Shown: positions 41,125 to 49,605, counted from the stretch's first letter. The stretch: 64,000 nt of DNA from Zhihengliuella salsuginis (GCF_014651715.1 NZ_BMXK01000002.1:124001-188000); one strand, 5' to 3'. Notes: a model not told the origin generated them from the sequence alone. Translations and numbers: made by a program.

Positions 41125-41208
41125 GCCGCGAGGCGGGTCCCGACGGGGCCCGCCTCGCGGCGTTAAAGCGTCAGGCCGCCTCCAGCGGGTGCTGGAGGCG
41201 GCCTGACG
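41125..41208. terminator. Double hairpin between convergent pyk and the PdtaR gene
   Basis: The first hairpin pairs 41125-41137 with 41149-41161 (13 bp). The second pairs 41169-41186 with 41191-41208, an 18-bp perfect stem with a GGGT loop. Being symmetric, they can act on both strands. There are no strong T-runs. Confidence 0.75.
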
Positions 41209-41229
41209 GCGTCGGGGGAGAGGGCCCGG

Positions 41230-41832
41230 CTACTTGACCTGAGCGAGGATCGTCTCGGCGACCTCGCGCATGCTCAGGCGGCGGTCCATCGACGTCTTCT
41301 GGATCCAGCGGAACGCCTCGGGTTCGGTCAGGCCCATCTTCGTGGTCAGCACGCTCTTGGCGCGCTCGACCAGCTTGCGCGTCTCGAACTGCTCCTGGAG
41401 GGTCCCGACCTCGTTCTCGAGGGCGATGATCTCGTCGTGGCGCGCGGCCGCGAGCTCGATCGCCGGGATCAGATCCGACGGGGTGAAGGGCTTGACGACG
41501 TAGGCCATGGCGCCGGCCTCGCGGGCGCGCTCGACGAGCTCCTTCTGGCTGAACGCGGTCAACAGGACCACCGGGGCGATCCGCTCCTTGACGATGGTCT
41601 CCGCGGCGGTGATCCCGTCCATGACCGGCATCTTGACGTCCATCAGAATCAGGTCCGGCTTGTGCTCGCGAGCCAGTTCCACGGCCTTCTCGCCGTTGTC
41701 GGCCTCGGCGACGACGTCGTAGCCCTCGCCCTTCAGGATCTCGACGATATCGAGCCGAATGAGAGTCTCATCCTCGGCGACGACGACCCGGCGTGCGGGG
41801 GTCGTCGTTTCTTCTGTGGGAGTTTCAGACAT
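41230..41832 (-). CDS. pdtaR: ANTAR-domain response regulator, PdtaR-like
   Basis: A 200-residue two-domain regulator. The receiver (about 18-135) has the acidic pair VVVAEDETLIRLD, the phosphorylatable Asp in LILMDVKMPVMDG, and KPF with the conserved Lys. The C-terminal ANTAR domain (about 145-198) has KSVLTTKMGLTEPEAFRWIQ, expected to bind paired RNA hairpins and prevent termination. In mycobacteria the PdtaS kinase partners it; none is here. ATG 41832 follows AGGAGG. Confidence 0.93.
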   Translation of the reverse strand: MSETPTEETTTPARRVVVAEDETLIRLDIVEILKGEGYDVVAEADNGEKAVELAREHKPDLILMDVKMPVMDGITAAETIVKERIAPVVLLTAFSQKELVERAREAGAMAYVVKPFTPSDLIPAIELAAARHDEIIALENEVGTLQEQFETRKLVERAKSVLTTKMGLTEPEAFRWIQKTSMDRRLSMREVAETILAQVK

Positions 41833-41968
41833 GGATTGTCCTCCTGGTGTGCCCGGCGGGCGTTGATGAGATACGACGATTCTGCCTACAAGCCTATCGG
41901 GATGTAGAGTAGTTTTCCGCAACAGCGCGGGAGGAACGACTCACGAGTCGTCCGAACGTCGCGTTTGC

Positions 41969-42049
41969 GCCCGAGTGGCGGAATGGCAGACGCACCGCAC
42001 TCAAAATGCGGCGGGTAAAACCGTGTGGGTTCGAGTCCCACCTCGGGCA
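41969..42049 (+). tRNA. tRNA-Leu (CAA)
   Basis: Class II tRNA of 81 bases: acceptor GCCCGAG/CTCGGGC, anticodon stem CCGCA/TGCGG around CTCAAAA with anticodon CAA (42002-42004), a variable arm and T-loop GTTCGAGTC. CCA is not encoded. A weak promoter (-10 TAGAGT, 41905-41910) lies upstream. Confidence 0.96.
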
Positions 42050-42059
42050 CAGCACGTGC

Positions 42060-42115
42060 AGCCCCGGTCTTCTCCGGGTTGGCAGCCTCGGCTTCGCGGC
42101 CGGGGCTTTTTCTTT
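42060..42115 (+). terminator. Terminator of tRNA-Leu
   Basis: AGCCCCGG (42060-42067) pairs with CCGGGGCT (42100-42107) and is followed by a T-rich tail TTTTTCTTT, with an internal small stem. Confidence 0.75.
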
Positions 42116-42181
42116 CGCACTAGATCGGCCGCGCTCGGCGGCCGGTCCCCGTCCGACGTGCCCCGGTTCATGTGCGTGGCC

Positions 42182-42187
42182 TATGGT
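42182..42187 (+). promoter_or_regulatory. -10 hexamer TATGGT of the RibD-like reductase gene
   Basis: TATGGT lies 7 bases before the ATG at 42195. No Shine-Dalgarno sequence is present. Confidence 0.45.
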
Positions 42188-42194
42188 GGGCCCC

Positions 42195-42758
42195 ATGACC
42201 CGTATGCGCTACTACGTCGCCGCATCCGTCGACGGCTACATCGCCGACGAGCAGGACCGGCTGGACTGGCTGACCCCCTTCGACTCGACGCCCGGCCTCG
42301 AGGAGGCCATCGGCGGCTTCATCGAGCAGATCGGCACCATCGCGATGGGGGCCGACACCTACGCCTGGCTCGTCGCCCACAGCCCGGGCGAATGGCCGTA
42401 CGGGGCCATCCCGACGTGGGTCTTCACGCACCGCGAGTTGCAGGCCGTGCCCGACGCCGACATCACCTTCGTGCGCGGCGAGCCCTCCGAGTGGGTCCCG
42501 GACATCAAGGACGCGGCCGGCGGCAAGGACGCCTGGCTCCTCGGCGGCGGTTCGCTGGCCGGCCAGCTCATCGAGAGCGGCCTCCTCGACGAGCTCATCC
42601 TCACCACCGTCCCAGTCGTCCTCGGCGGCGGGCGCCGCCTCTTCGCGACCCGCGGCTCGGTCTCCCTGACGCTGACGAACCGACGGGCGTTCGCCGACGG
42701 TGTCGTCGAGGACACGTACGACGTCGTCAAGCCGCCGGGCGCGCCGCGGCAGCACTGA
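42195..42758 (+). CDS. RibD C-terminal/dihydrofolate reductase-like protein
   Basis: A 187-residue Rossmann-like reductase of the RibD C-terminal family. YYVAASVDGYIADEQDRLDWL, TIAMGADTYAWL and WLLGGGSLAGQLI form the NADPH-binding core. No deaminase domain is present, so it is not the riboflavin enzyme; that function is in ribD at 18765. Such stand-alone proteins often act as uncharacterised folate- or pterin-like reductases. Start inferred from the leaderless promoter spacing. Confidence 0.85.
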   Translation: MTRMRYYVAASVDGYIADEQDRLDWLTPFDSTPGLEEAIGGFIEQIGTIAMGADTYAWLVAHSPGEWPYGAIPTWVFTHRELQAVPDADITFVRGEPSEWVPDIKDAAGGKDAWLLGGGSLAGQLIESGLLDELILTTVPVVLGGGRRLFATRGSVSLTLTNRRAFADGVVEDTYDVVKPPGAPRQH

Positions 42759-42800
42759 TCCGCCACGCGTTCCAGACGCCCCTTCGGCGTCGTCTTCACG

Positions 42801-42806
42801 TAGGCT
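42801..42806 (+). promoter_or_regulatory. -10 hexamer TAGGCT of polA
   Basis: TAGGCT lies 6 bases before the polA GTG (42813), with no Shine-Dalgarno sequence between. Confidence 0.5.
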
Positions 42807-42812
42807 GTCCGG

Positions 42813-45542
42813 GTGAGCAGTTCAGCCCAGACCTCCAAAGCCAGAGCATCTTCCACCCCTGCCGGGAACGGCGCGGACGGCCCGCAGCGCCTCCTCGTCA
42901 TCGACGGCCACTCGATGGCCTTCCGGGCGTTCTACGCCCTGCCGGCCGAGAACTTCGCCACGGACACCGGCCAGCACACCAACGCCGTGTACGGCTTCGT
43001 CTCGATGCTGATCCGGATGATCTCCGACCAGAAGCCCACCCATGTGGCCGTGGCCTTCGACCTGGACACGCCGACGTTCCGCTCGGAGGAGTACGCGGAG
43101 TACAAGGGCGGCCGGAACAAGACGCCTGAGGAGTTCTACGGCCAGATCGACCTGATCCAGAAGGTCATGGAAGCGATGAACATCCCGCACCTGAGCCTCG
43201 ACGGGTACGAGGCGGACGACATCATCGCCACGCTCGCCGCGCGCGGCGAGGACGCGGACGCGGAGGTCCTCGTCGTCTCCGGCGATCGTGATGCGTTCCA
43301 GCTCATCAACGACAAGACGCATGTGCTGTATCCGAAGAAGGGCGTCTCCGACATCCCGCCGATGGATGCGGACGCGGTCGAGTCCAAGTACTTCGTCCGC
43401 CCCGAGCGCTATTCGGATCTGGCCGCCCTCGTCGGCGAGACCGCGGACAACCTCCCCGGCGTCCCCGGGGTAGGGCCGAAGACGGCGGCCAAGTGGCTGA
43501 ACCTCTACGGCGACCTGGAGGGCGTCTTCGAGAACATCGACTCCATCAAGGGCAAGGTCGGCGAGTCCCTGCGCGCACACGTCGACGACGTCAAGCGCAA
43601 CCGGAAGCTCAACCACCTGCTGCGCGATCTCGAGCTGCCCGTCGCCTTCGATGCGCTCACCCTCGACCGCCCGAACCGCGAGGCCGTCGAGGAGCTCTTC
43701 GACGCCCTGCAGTTCAACACCCTGCGCAAGCGGCTCTTCGACCTCTTCGGCGAGGAGGAGGAGGCCGTGGAGGAGGACCCGATGCCGGAGTCCGAGCGCC
43801 TCGACACCGCGGACGGCATCGACGCGTGGTTCGCGTCCCGCGCCGGTCAGACCTTCGGCCTGCACCTCGCCACCGTGCAGTCGTCCGGGGGAGCGCACGA
43901 CGTCGTCGGGCTGGCCTTCGCGGCCGACGGGGCGACCGCGTACGTGGACCTCGAGCACGCGGACCAGGCCACCGAGGAGGCGCTGGCCGCCATCCTCGGC
44001 GCCGCCGGCGTGGCGAAGGCCGTGCACGACTTCAAGCTGGCCTACAAGCTGCTGGGCGAGCGCGGAATCGACCTGGCGGGCGTCGTCGACGACACGATGA
44101 TCTCCGCGTACCTGATCCAGCCGGACCGGCGCAGCCACGAGCTGGCCGACATCGCGCAGGTCCACCTGCGGCTGACCCTCGACGCGGCGGACGACGCGGA
44201 CGACGGCCAGCTCGCCCTCGGCCTCGAGGACGACGCGGCGGTCCCGGCCGTGCGCGCCGCCTACATCGTGCGGCTGCTGACCCTCCACCTGGCCGGCCAG
44301 GTCGTCGAGCACGGCGCGAGCGGCCTCCTGACGGAGATGGAGCTGCCGCTGGCCGTCACGCTGGCCCACATGGAGCGGACCGGCATCGCGGTCGACGGCG
44401 AGAAGCTGGACGAGCTCCTCGGCGACTTCACCAAGACCATCGAGGCCGCCACCAAGGAGGCCTACGACGCGATCGGGCACGAGGTGAACCTCAGCTCGCC
44501 GAAGCAGCTGCAGGGCGTCCTCTTCGACGAACTCGAGCTGCCGAAGACCAAGAAGATCAAGACCGGGTACACGACGGACGCGGACTCGCTGCAGGACCTG
44601 CTGGTCAAGACGCAGCACCCGTTCCTCGTGGCGCTCATGGCCTACCGCGACGCGACCAAGCTCCGGCAGACGGTCGAGGGCCTGCGCAAGGCCGTCGGCG
44701 ACGACGGCCGCATCCACACGACCTACGCCCAGACCGTCGCGGCCACGGGGCGCCTGTCCTCGCTGAACCCGAACCTGCAGAACATCCCGGTCCGCAGCGA
44801 GGAGGGCCGCCGGATCCGCGGCGTCTTCGTCGTCGGCGACGGCTACGAGACCCTGCTGACCGCGGACTACTCGCAGATCGAGATGCGCATCATGGCGCAC
44901 CTCTCCGGCGACGAGGGCCTCATCCAGGCCTACCGCGACGGCGAGGACCTCCACCGGTTCGTCGGCTCGCACGTCTTCGACGTCGCTCCCGAGGACGTGA
45001 CCTCCGAGATGCGCTCCAAGGTGAAGGCGATGTCCTACGGGCTCGCCTACGGCCTGAGCTCGTTCGGGCTGTCGAAGCAGCTGAAGATCTCGGTCGACGA
45101 GGCCCGGAGCCTCATGAAGGACTACTTCGACCGTTTCGGCGCGGTCCGCGAGTACCTGCGCGGCGTCGTCGGGCAGGCCCGGCAGGACGGCTTCACCTCG
45201 ACCATCGAGGGCCGTCGCCGCTACCTGCCGGACCTCGGAAGCGACAACCGTCAGCTGCGGGACATGGCGGAGCGGGCCGCGCTCAACGCGCCGATCCAGG
45301 GCTCGGCCGCCGACATCATCAAGCGGGCGATGCTCGGCGTGCAGGCCGGCATCGACGAGGCCGGGCTGGCCTCGCGCATGCTGCTCCAGGTGCACGACGA
45401 ACTCGTGTTCGAGGTGGCCGAGGGCGAGCTCGAGCCGCTCGAGACGCTGGTCCGGGAGAGGATGGCCGCCGCCGCCGAACTGGCGGTGCCGCTCGAGGTC
45501 CAGGTCGGCATCGGACGCAGCTGGCACGACGCCGGCCACTAG
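42813..45542 (+). CDS. polA: DNA polymerase I
   Basis: A 909-residue repair and Okazaki-fragment polymerase. The 5' nuclease domain (about 25-320) has VIDGHSMAFRAFYAL, GYEADDIIATLA and the H3TH element PGVPGVGPKTAAKWL. The middle domain (about 330-500) keeps the fold but lacks the DxE and other metal-binding residues, so 3'-5' proofreading is probably lost, as in mycobacteria. The polymerase has motif A LLTADYSQIEMRI, motif B KVKAMSYGLAYGLSSFG and motif C VHDELVFEV. The GTG is probably the first base of the mRNA; the N-terminal 28 residues are low-complexity. Confidence 0.97.
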   Translation: MSSSAQTSKARASSTPAGNGADGPQRLLVIDGHSMAFRAFYALPAENFATDTGQHTNAVYGFVSMLIRMISDQKPTHVAVAFDLDTPTFRSEEYAEYKGGRNKTPEEFYGQIDLIQKVMEAMNIPHLSLDGYEADDIIATLAARGEDADAEVLVVSGDRDAFQLINDKTHVLYPKKGVSDIPPMDADAVESKYFVRPERYSDLAALVGETADNLPGVPGVGPKTAAKWLNLYGDLEGVFENIDSIKGKVGESLRAHVDDVKRNRKLNHLLRDLELPVAFDALTLDRPNREAVEELFDALQFNTLRKRLFDLFGEEEEAVEEDPMPESERLDTADGIDAWFASRAGQTFGLHLATVQSSGGAHDVVGLAFAADGATAYVDLEHADQATEEALAAILGAAGVAKAVHDFKLAYKLLGERGIDLAGVVDDTMISAYLIQPDRRSHELADIAQVHLRLTLDAADDADDGQLALGLEDDAAVPAVRAAYIVRLLTLHLAGQVVEHGASGLLTEMELPLAVTLAHMERTGIAVDGEKLDELLGDFTKTIEAATKEAYDAIGHEVNLSSPKQLQGVLFDELELPKTKKIKTGYTTDADSLQDLLVKTQHPFLVALMAYRDATKLRQTVEGLRKAVGDDGRIHTTYAQTVAATGRLSSLNPNLQNIPVRSEEGRRIRGVFVVGDGYETLLTADYSQIEMRIMAHLSGDEGLIQAYRDGEDLHRFVGSHVFDVAPEDVTSEMRSKVKAMSYGLAYGLSSFGLSKQLKISVDEARSLMKDYFDRFGAVREYLRGVVGQARQDGFTSTIEGRRRYLPDLGSDNRQLRDMAERAALNAPIQGSAADIIKRAMLGVQAGIDEAGLASRMLLQVHDELVFEVAEGELEPLETLVRERMAAAAELAVPLEVQVGIGRSWHDAGH

Positions 45543-45568
45543 GGCACGGGCAGAGAGGGAGGCGAGCC

Positions 45569-46891
45569 GTGGAGTCCCTTCGATTCGAGGAGTTCACCGT
45601 GCCGGGGCGGCCCGGCGACAGCGACGAGCGCGTCGCCGACTGGGTGCGCGCGACCGACCTGGGCTTCTACGACAAGGAACGCGACGCCGAGGCGATGCAG
45701 CGCGTCGTCGACGCCCTGCGCGCCCGCGGCACGCGGCTCGTCGGCGTGTACGACGACGGCGCCGCGCCGCCGTCGTTGGCCGCGACCCTGCCCGTGGCGA
45801 CCTTCGCCGAGTTCGCCGGCGAGTTCACGGTCGGTCCGAACGCGGCGGTGCCGGCCCACCAGATCTCGGACGTCACCGTGCGGGCGACGCACCGGCGCCG
45901 CGGCCTGTTGCGGCGCATGCTGGAGGACTCCCTGTCCCGTGCCGCGGCCGCCGGAGCGGCCGTCGCCGTGCTCACCGCCTCCGAGGCGGGGATCTACGGG
46001 CGCTTCGGCTTCTCGCCCGCGGCGCACAGCCAGCCGGTCCGCGTCGACGTCCGGAGCGGTCTCCGGCTGCGGCCGGAGGCGCGGGCGCTCGTGGACGGTG
46101 CCGGCGGCCGCGTCGTGGACGTGCATCCGCGCGACCTGGCGGGGATCCACGATGCCGTGTTCGCCGGTTTCCACGCCGCCTCGCGCGGATCGGTGACGCG
46201 TTCCTACGACGACGTCCAGCGGGTCACCGGCCGCTGGGGCCCGGACGGCCGCGGGGCGGCCGACGACCTCCGCGGCTACGCCTACCACGCCGCCGACGGC
46301 CGTCCGCTGGGGTTCGCGACGGCCCGGTTCGGAGGGTGGGACAAGACGCCGAAGGAGCTGCGCGTCGTGGACCTCGTCGCCGGCGACCCCGCCGCCGAGC
46401 TGGCGCTCTGGGATCACCTCGGCGCCCACGACCTGGTGCAGGTGCTGACCTTCGGCCGGGCGCGCGTCGACGACCCGCTGCGGTGGGCCCTGGCCGACCC
46501 CCGGGACGTCAAGACCCGCGACGTCGAGGACTCGCTCTGGGTGCGGCCGCTGGACCTGCCGGCCATCGTCCGGGCGTCGGAGTTCGCCGCCGACGGGCGG
46601 ATCGTCCTCGACGTCGAGGACAGCCTCGGATACGTCGACGGCACGTGGGTGCTCACCGTCGACGGCGGCGCCGCCTCGGTGCGCCGCGCCGGGGAGGGGG
46701 CCCCGGGCCCGGCCGGCGCCGCGGAAACCGTGCGGGTCGGCGTCGAGACGCTCGGCTCCCTGCTGACCGGGGCGATCGAGCCCTGGCAGGCGGAGGCCAC
46801 AGGTCGACTCGCCGGCGGGGAGCGCGGCGCAGCGGCGATGCGCAGGATCTTCGGCGGCAGGCCGCGGCCGATGAACCACACGTTCTTCTGA
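45569..46891 (+). CDS. Eis-like GNAT family N-acetyltransferase
   Basis: A 440-residue protein with the Eis architecture: an N-terminal GNAT domain ([18 protein letters not shown] is the acetyl-CoA motif; IYGRFGFSPAA follows), a second GNAT-like domain, and a C-terminal SCP2-like region ending MNHTFF. The free C-terminal Phe is characteristic, since Eis proteins use their C-terminal carboxylate in catalysis. Eis acetylates aminoglycosides and other amines; the physiological substrate here is unknown. The GTG follows GGGAGG with 6-base spacing, 26 bases after polA. Confidence 0.88.
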   Translation: MESLRFEEFTVPGRPGDSDERVADWVRATDLGFYDKERDAEAMQRVVDALRARGTRLVGVYDDGAAPPSLAATLPVATFAEFAGEFTVGPNAAVPAHQISDVTVRATHRRRGLLRRMLEDSLSRAAAAGAAVAVLTASEAGIYGRFGFSPAAHSQPVRVDVRSGLRLRPEARALVDGAGGRVVDVHPRDLAGIHDAVFAGFHAASRGSVTRSYDDVQRVTGRWGPDGRGAADDLRGYAYHAADGRPLGFATARFGGWDKTPKELRVVDLVAGDPAAELALWDHLGAHDLVQVLTFGRARVDDPLRWALADPRDVKTRDVEDSLWVRPLDLPAIVRASEFAADGRIVLDVEDSLGYVDGTWVLTVDGGAASVRRAGEGAPGPAGAAETVRVGVETLGSLLTGAIEPWQAEATGRLAGGERGAAAMRRIFGGRPRPMNHTFF

Positions 46892-46914
46892 CCGCCGCCG
46901 GTGCCGAATGCGCT

Positions 46915-46943
46915 TTGACCCCCTCTCGGCTGAGCGCTAGAAT
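46915..46943 (+). promoter_or_regulatory. Strong sigma-70-type promoter of rpsA
   Basis: TTGACC (46915-46920), a 17-base spacer and TAGAAT (46938-46943) make the best promoter match in the window. Transcription start is expected near 46950-46952, some 130 bases before the rpsA start codon. Confidence 0.8.
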
Positions 46944-46951
46944 AATCGGGC

Positions 46952-47083
46952 ATGTCTACGTTCGCGTGCGCTTGCGCGTGCCCGGACGGACGAGCACAAA
47001 TTTCAAGATCCACCTCGGAGCATGTCGGGACTTCCGACTGCCCGACTGACGAGACTATCCACATCGGAGCCCCTACTACATGA
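46952..47083 (+). CDS. Putative cysteine-containing leader ORF upstream of rpsA
   Basis: A 43-codon frame starts 8 bases after the rpsA -10 box, so its ATG would lie at the very 5' end of the mRNA. It begins MSTFACACACPDG, with Cys at 6, 8, 10 and 30. Its TGA (47081-47083) overlaps the rpsA ATG as ATGA. Codon use is G/C-ending for the first dozen codons and mixed later, so coding is not proven. It could regulate rpsA by translational coupling or attenuation, or it could be an accident of a GC-rich leader. Confidence 0.4.
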   Translation: MSTFACACACPDGRAQISRSTSEHVGTSDCPTDETIHIGAPTT

Positions 47084-48555
47084 CCATCACCTCCAACGAG
47101 AAGACCGGTGCCCCCCAGGTCGCAATCAACGACATCGGCACCGCTGAAGACTTCCTCGCGGCTATCGACGCCACCATCAAGTACTTCAACGATGGTGACC
47201 TCGTCGAAGGCACCGTCGTCAAGGTCGACCGCGACGAAGTCCTGCTCGACATCGGTTACAAGACCGAGGGTGTCATTCCTTCCCGCGAGCTTTCCATCAA
47301 GCACGACGTCGACCCGGGCGAAGTTGTCGTCGTCGGCGACAACGTCGAGGCCCTCGTCCTCACCAAGGAGGACAAGGAAGGCCGCTTGATCCTGTCCAAG
47401 AAGCGCGCTCAGTACGAGCGCGCCTGGGGCGACATCGAGAAGATCAAGGAAGAGGACGGCGTCGTCACCGGCACCGTCATCGAGGTGGTCAAGGGCGGCC
47501 TGATCCTGGATATCGGCCTGCGCGGCTTCCTGCCGGCATCGCTCGTCGAGATGCGCCGCGTCCGCGACCTGGCGCCGTACATCGGCCAGGAGATCGAAGC
47601 CAAGATCATCGAGCTGGACAAGAACCGCAACAACGTCGTTCTGTCCCGCCGTGCGTGGCTCGAGCAGACCCAGTCCGAGGTCCGCTCCTCCTTCCTCAAC
47701 AAGCTGGAGAAGGGGCAGGTCCGTCCGGGCGTCGTCTCCTCCATCGTCAACTTCGGTGCCTTCGTGGACCTGGGCGGCGTGGACGGCCTCGTGCACGTCT
47801 CCGAGCTCTCCTGGAAGCACATCGACCACCCGAACGAGGTTGTCGAGGTCGGCCAGGAAGTCACCGTCGAGGTCCTCGAGGTCGATCTGGACCGCGAGCG
47901 CGTCTCCCTGTCGCTGAAGGCTACGCAGGAAGATCCGTGGCAGACCTTCGCCCGCACCCACGCCCTGGGCCAGGTTGTGCCGGGCAAGGTCACCAAGCTG
48001 GTTCCGTTCGGTGCGTTCGTTCGCGTCGAAGACGGCATCGAGGGCCTGGTCCACATCTCGGAGCTGGCCGTCCGCCACGTCGAGCTGGCCGAGCAGGTCG
48101 TCTCCGTCGGCGACGAGCTGTTCGTCAAGGTCATCGACATCGACCTGGAGCGCCGCCGCATCTCGCTGTCCCTCAAGCAGGCCAACGAGGGCGTCGACCC
48201 GGAGGGCACCGAGTTCGACCCGGCGCTCTACGGCATGGCTGCCGAGTACGACGACGAGGGCAACTACAAGTACCCGGAGGGCTTCGACCCGGAGACCAAC
48301 GAGTGGCTCGAGGGCTACGACGAGCAGCGTTCCGCTTGGGAGGCCCAGTACGGCGCCGCCCAGGAGCGTTGGGAAGCCCACAAGAAGCAGGTCGCCCAGC
48401 ACCTCAACGACGACCGCGCCGCCGTCGACGAGACCCCGGCGGAGAAGCCTTCCTCCTCCGCCAGCTTCTCCTCGGACGTCCCGGTCGCCGATGCCGGCAC
48501 CCTGGCATCCGACGAGGCACTCGCCGCACTGCGCGAGAAGCTGACCGGCAACTAG
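47080..48555 (+). CDS. rpsA: 30S ribosomal protein S1
   Basis: A 491-residue protein with four S1 (OB-fold) repeats at about 40-110, 125-190, 210-280 and 297-365, ending in an acidic tail. The repeats carry the typical GAFVDLGGVDGLVHVSE and GAFVRVEDGIEGLVHISE signatures. Shorter than the six-repeat E. coli form but normal for actinobacteria. The upstream region has CGGAG 10 bases before the ATG. Codon use shows more GTT and GAA in the 5' half, as expected for a highly expressed gene. Confidence 0.97.
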   Translation: MTITSNEKTGAPQVAINDIGTAEDFLAAIDATIKYFNDGDLVEGTVVKVDRDEVLLDIGYKTEGVIPSRELSIKHDVDPGEVVVVGDNVEALVLTKEDKEGRLILSKKRAQYERAWGDIEKIKEEDGVVTGTVIEVVKGGLILDIGLRGFLPASLVEMRRVRDLAPYIGQEIEAKIIELDKNRNNVVLSRRAWLEQTQSEVRSSFLNKLEKGQVRPGVVSSIVNFGAFVDLGGVDGLVHVSELSWKHIDHPNEVVEVGQEVTVEVLEVDLDRERVSLSLKATQEDPWQTFARTHALGQVVPGKVTKLVPFGAFVRVEDGIEGLVHISELAVRHVELAEQVVSVGDELFVKVIDIDLERRRISLSLKQANEGVDPEGTEFDPALYGMAAEYDDEGNYKYPEGFDPETNEWLEGYDEQRSAWEAQYGAAQERWEAHKKQVAQHLNDDRAAVDETPAEKPSSSASFSSDVPVADAGTLASDEALAALREKLTGN

Positions 48556-48590
48556 GTTTCGTCTGCTGCGAGTCAGCGACTGAACCGACG

Positions 48591-48630
48591 GGAAATCCCC
48601 GCGACCACTACGGTGGTCGCGGGGATTTCC
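48591..48630 (+). terminator. Terminator after rpsA
   Basis: An 18-bp perfect stem (48591-48608 with 48613-48630) and a TACG loop lie 35 bases after the stop. The arm ends in GGGGATTTCC. Confidence 0.75.
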
Positions 48631-48636
48631 TGCGTC

Positions 48637-48642
48637 TAGGCT
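48637..48642 (+). promoter_or_regulatory. -10 hexamer TAGGCT of the DinB-like gene
   Basis: TAGGCT lies 6 bases before the ATG at 48649 and directly after the rpsA terminator. Confidence 0.5.
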
Positions 48643-48648
48643 GACATC

Positions 48649-49179
48649 ATGAACGAGCCGTCGACGCCCCTGCCAGCCGATCCGCCGTACGATGCACCGG
48701 AGCGGGAGATGCTGTTGAACTTCATCGACTACTACCGGTCCGTCATGCTCCGCAAGGCGGAGGGGCTCACCCGCGAGGAGCTCGCCCTCAGCGTCCCGCC
48801 CAGCACCATGACGCTCGCCGGGATGATCAAGCACCTCGCCTACGTGGAGCACGAGTGGTTCAGCTACCGGCTCGAGGGCAACGAGTGGACCGAGCCGTGG
48901 GGCGGGGTCGACTGGGAGAGCGACGTCGACTGGGACTGGAACTCCGCCGCCCGCGATGCCTGGGAGGACGTCGCCAGCCTCTACCTGCGCGAGATCGACC
49001 GCTCCCGCGACACCGTGGAACGCTTCCGGGACCTCGACCAGCCGCTCGCCCGTCCGGACGGCGACGGGAAGCAGGTGACGCTGCGGTGGATGCTCGTGCA
49101 TCTGGTCGAGGAGTACGCCCGCCACGCCGGGCATGCGGACCTGCTCCGCGAGAGCATCGACGGCAGCGTCGGGGACTGA
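48649..49179 (+). CDS. DinB-superfamily protein (DUF664 type)
   Basis: A 176-residue four-helix-bundle protein. The three histidines expected for metal binding lie in IKHLAYVEHEWF and VEEYARHAGHADLL. The tryptophan-rich WGGVDWESDVDWDWN lies between helices. Members include mycothiol- or bacillithiol-dependent transferases, but most DUF664 proteins are uncharacterised. It is probably transcribed alone on a leaderless mRNA. Confidence 0.85.
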   Translation: MNEPSTPLPADPPYDAPEREMLLNFIDYYRSVMLRKAEGLTREELALSVPPSTMTLAGMIKHLAYVEHEWFSYRLEGNEWTEPWGGVDWESDVDWDWNSAARDAWEDVASLYLREIDRSRDTVERFRDLDQPLARPDGDGKQVTLRWMLVHLVEEYARHAGHADLLRESIDGSVGD

Positions 49180-49185
49180 GCAGCG

Positions 49186-49605
49186 ATGAACAACGAACAT
49201 GAGGACGCGGTTTCCACATGGATCCCGGTACTGAGGGAAGACCGGGAGACTGTTGGATACCTTGAGCCTGACCTGGACTCATCCGGGCAACCAGACTACG
49301 ACAGGCTTCAGCCGCGAGACGTCTTGGGGCACAAAGTCGGCGGGGCGGCCGACTTCATTGACGGTGAAGAAAGGCTATTGGAGCACGGCATCTCGCACGT
49401 GGCGGGCGCGTGGCGGCTCGCAGGGCCGATGCCGGCGATGGCCGCTGCCGGTGCCTGGATGTCCTCCGATCTGACGATTGTCGAGATCTCACCGAACGGG
49501 ATCATCGCCACCGATCTGCTGGCCGCCAAGTCCCTGACTCCGACTGAGCGAATCACGGTTCCTTGGCCGGACCTTGAGCAGCGCCTGATTCCAGTTGAGT
49601 CATGA
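49186..49605 (+). CDS. Hypothetical protein, atypical composition
   Basis: A 139-residue protein not recognised. It contains an alternating hydrophobic segment (LGHKVGGAADF) and a central block GAWRLAGPMPAMAAAGAWM followed by VEISPNGIIATDLL. No membrane helix, signal or catalytic motif is clear. Codon use is visibly less G/C-biased than its neighbours (for example GAT, GAC, TTG, ACT mixtures), hinting at recent acquisition. It starts 6 bases after the DinB-like gene and ends inside the convergent methyltransferase stop. Confidence 0.6.
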   Translation: MNNEHEDAVSTWIPVLREDRETVGYLEPDLDSSGQPDYDRLQPRDVLGHKVGGAADFIDGEERLLEHGISHVAGAWRLAGPMPAMAAAGAWMSSDLTIVEISPNGIIATDLLAAKSLTPTERITVPWPDLEQRLIPVES

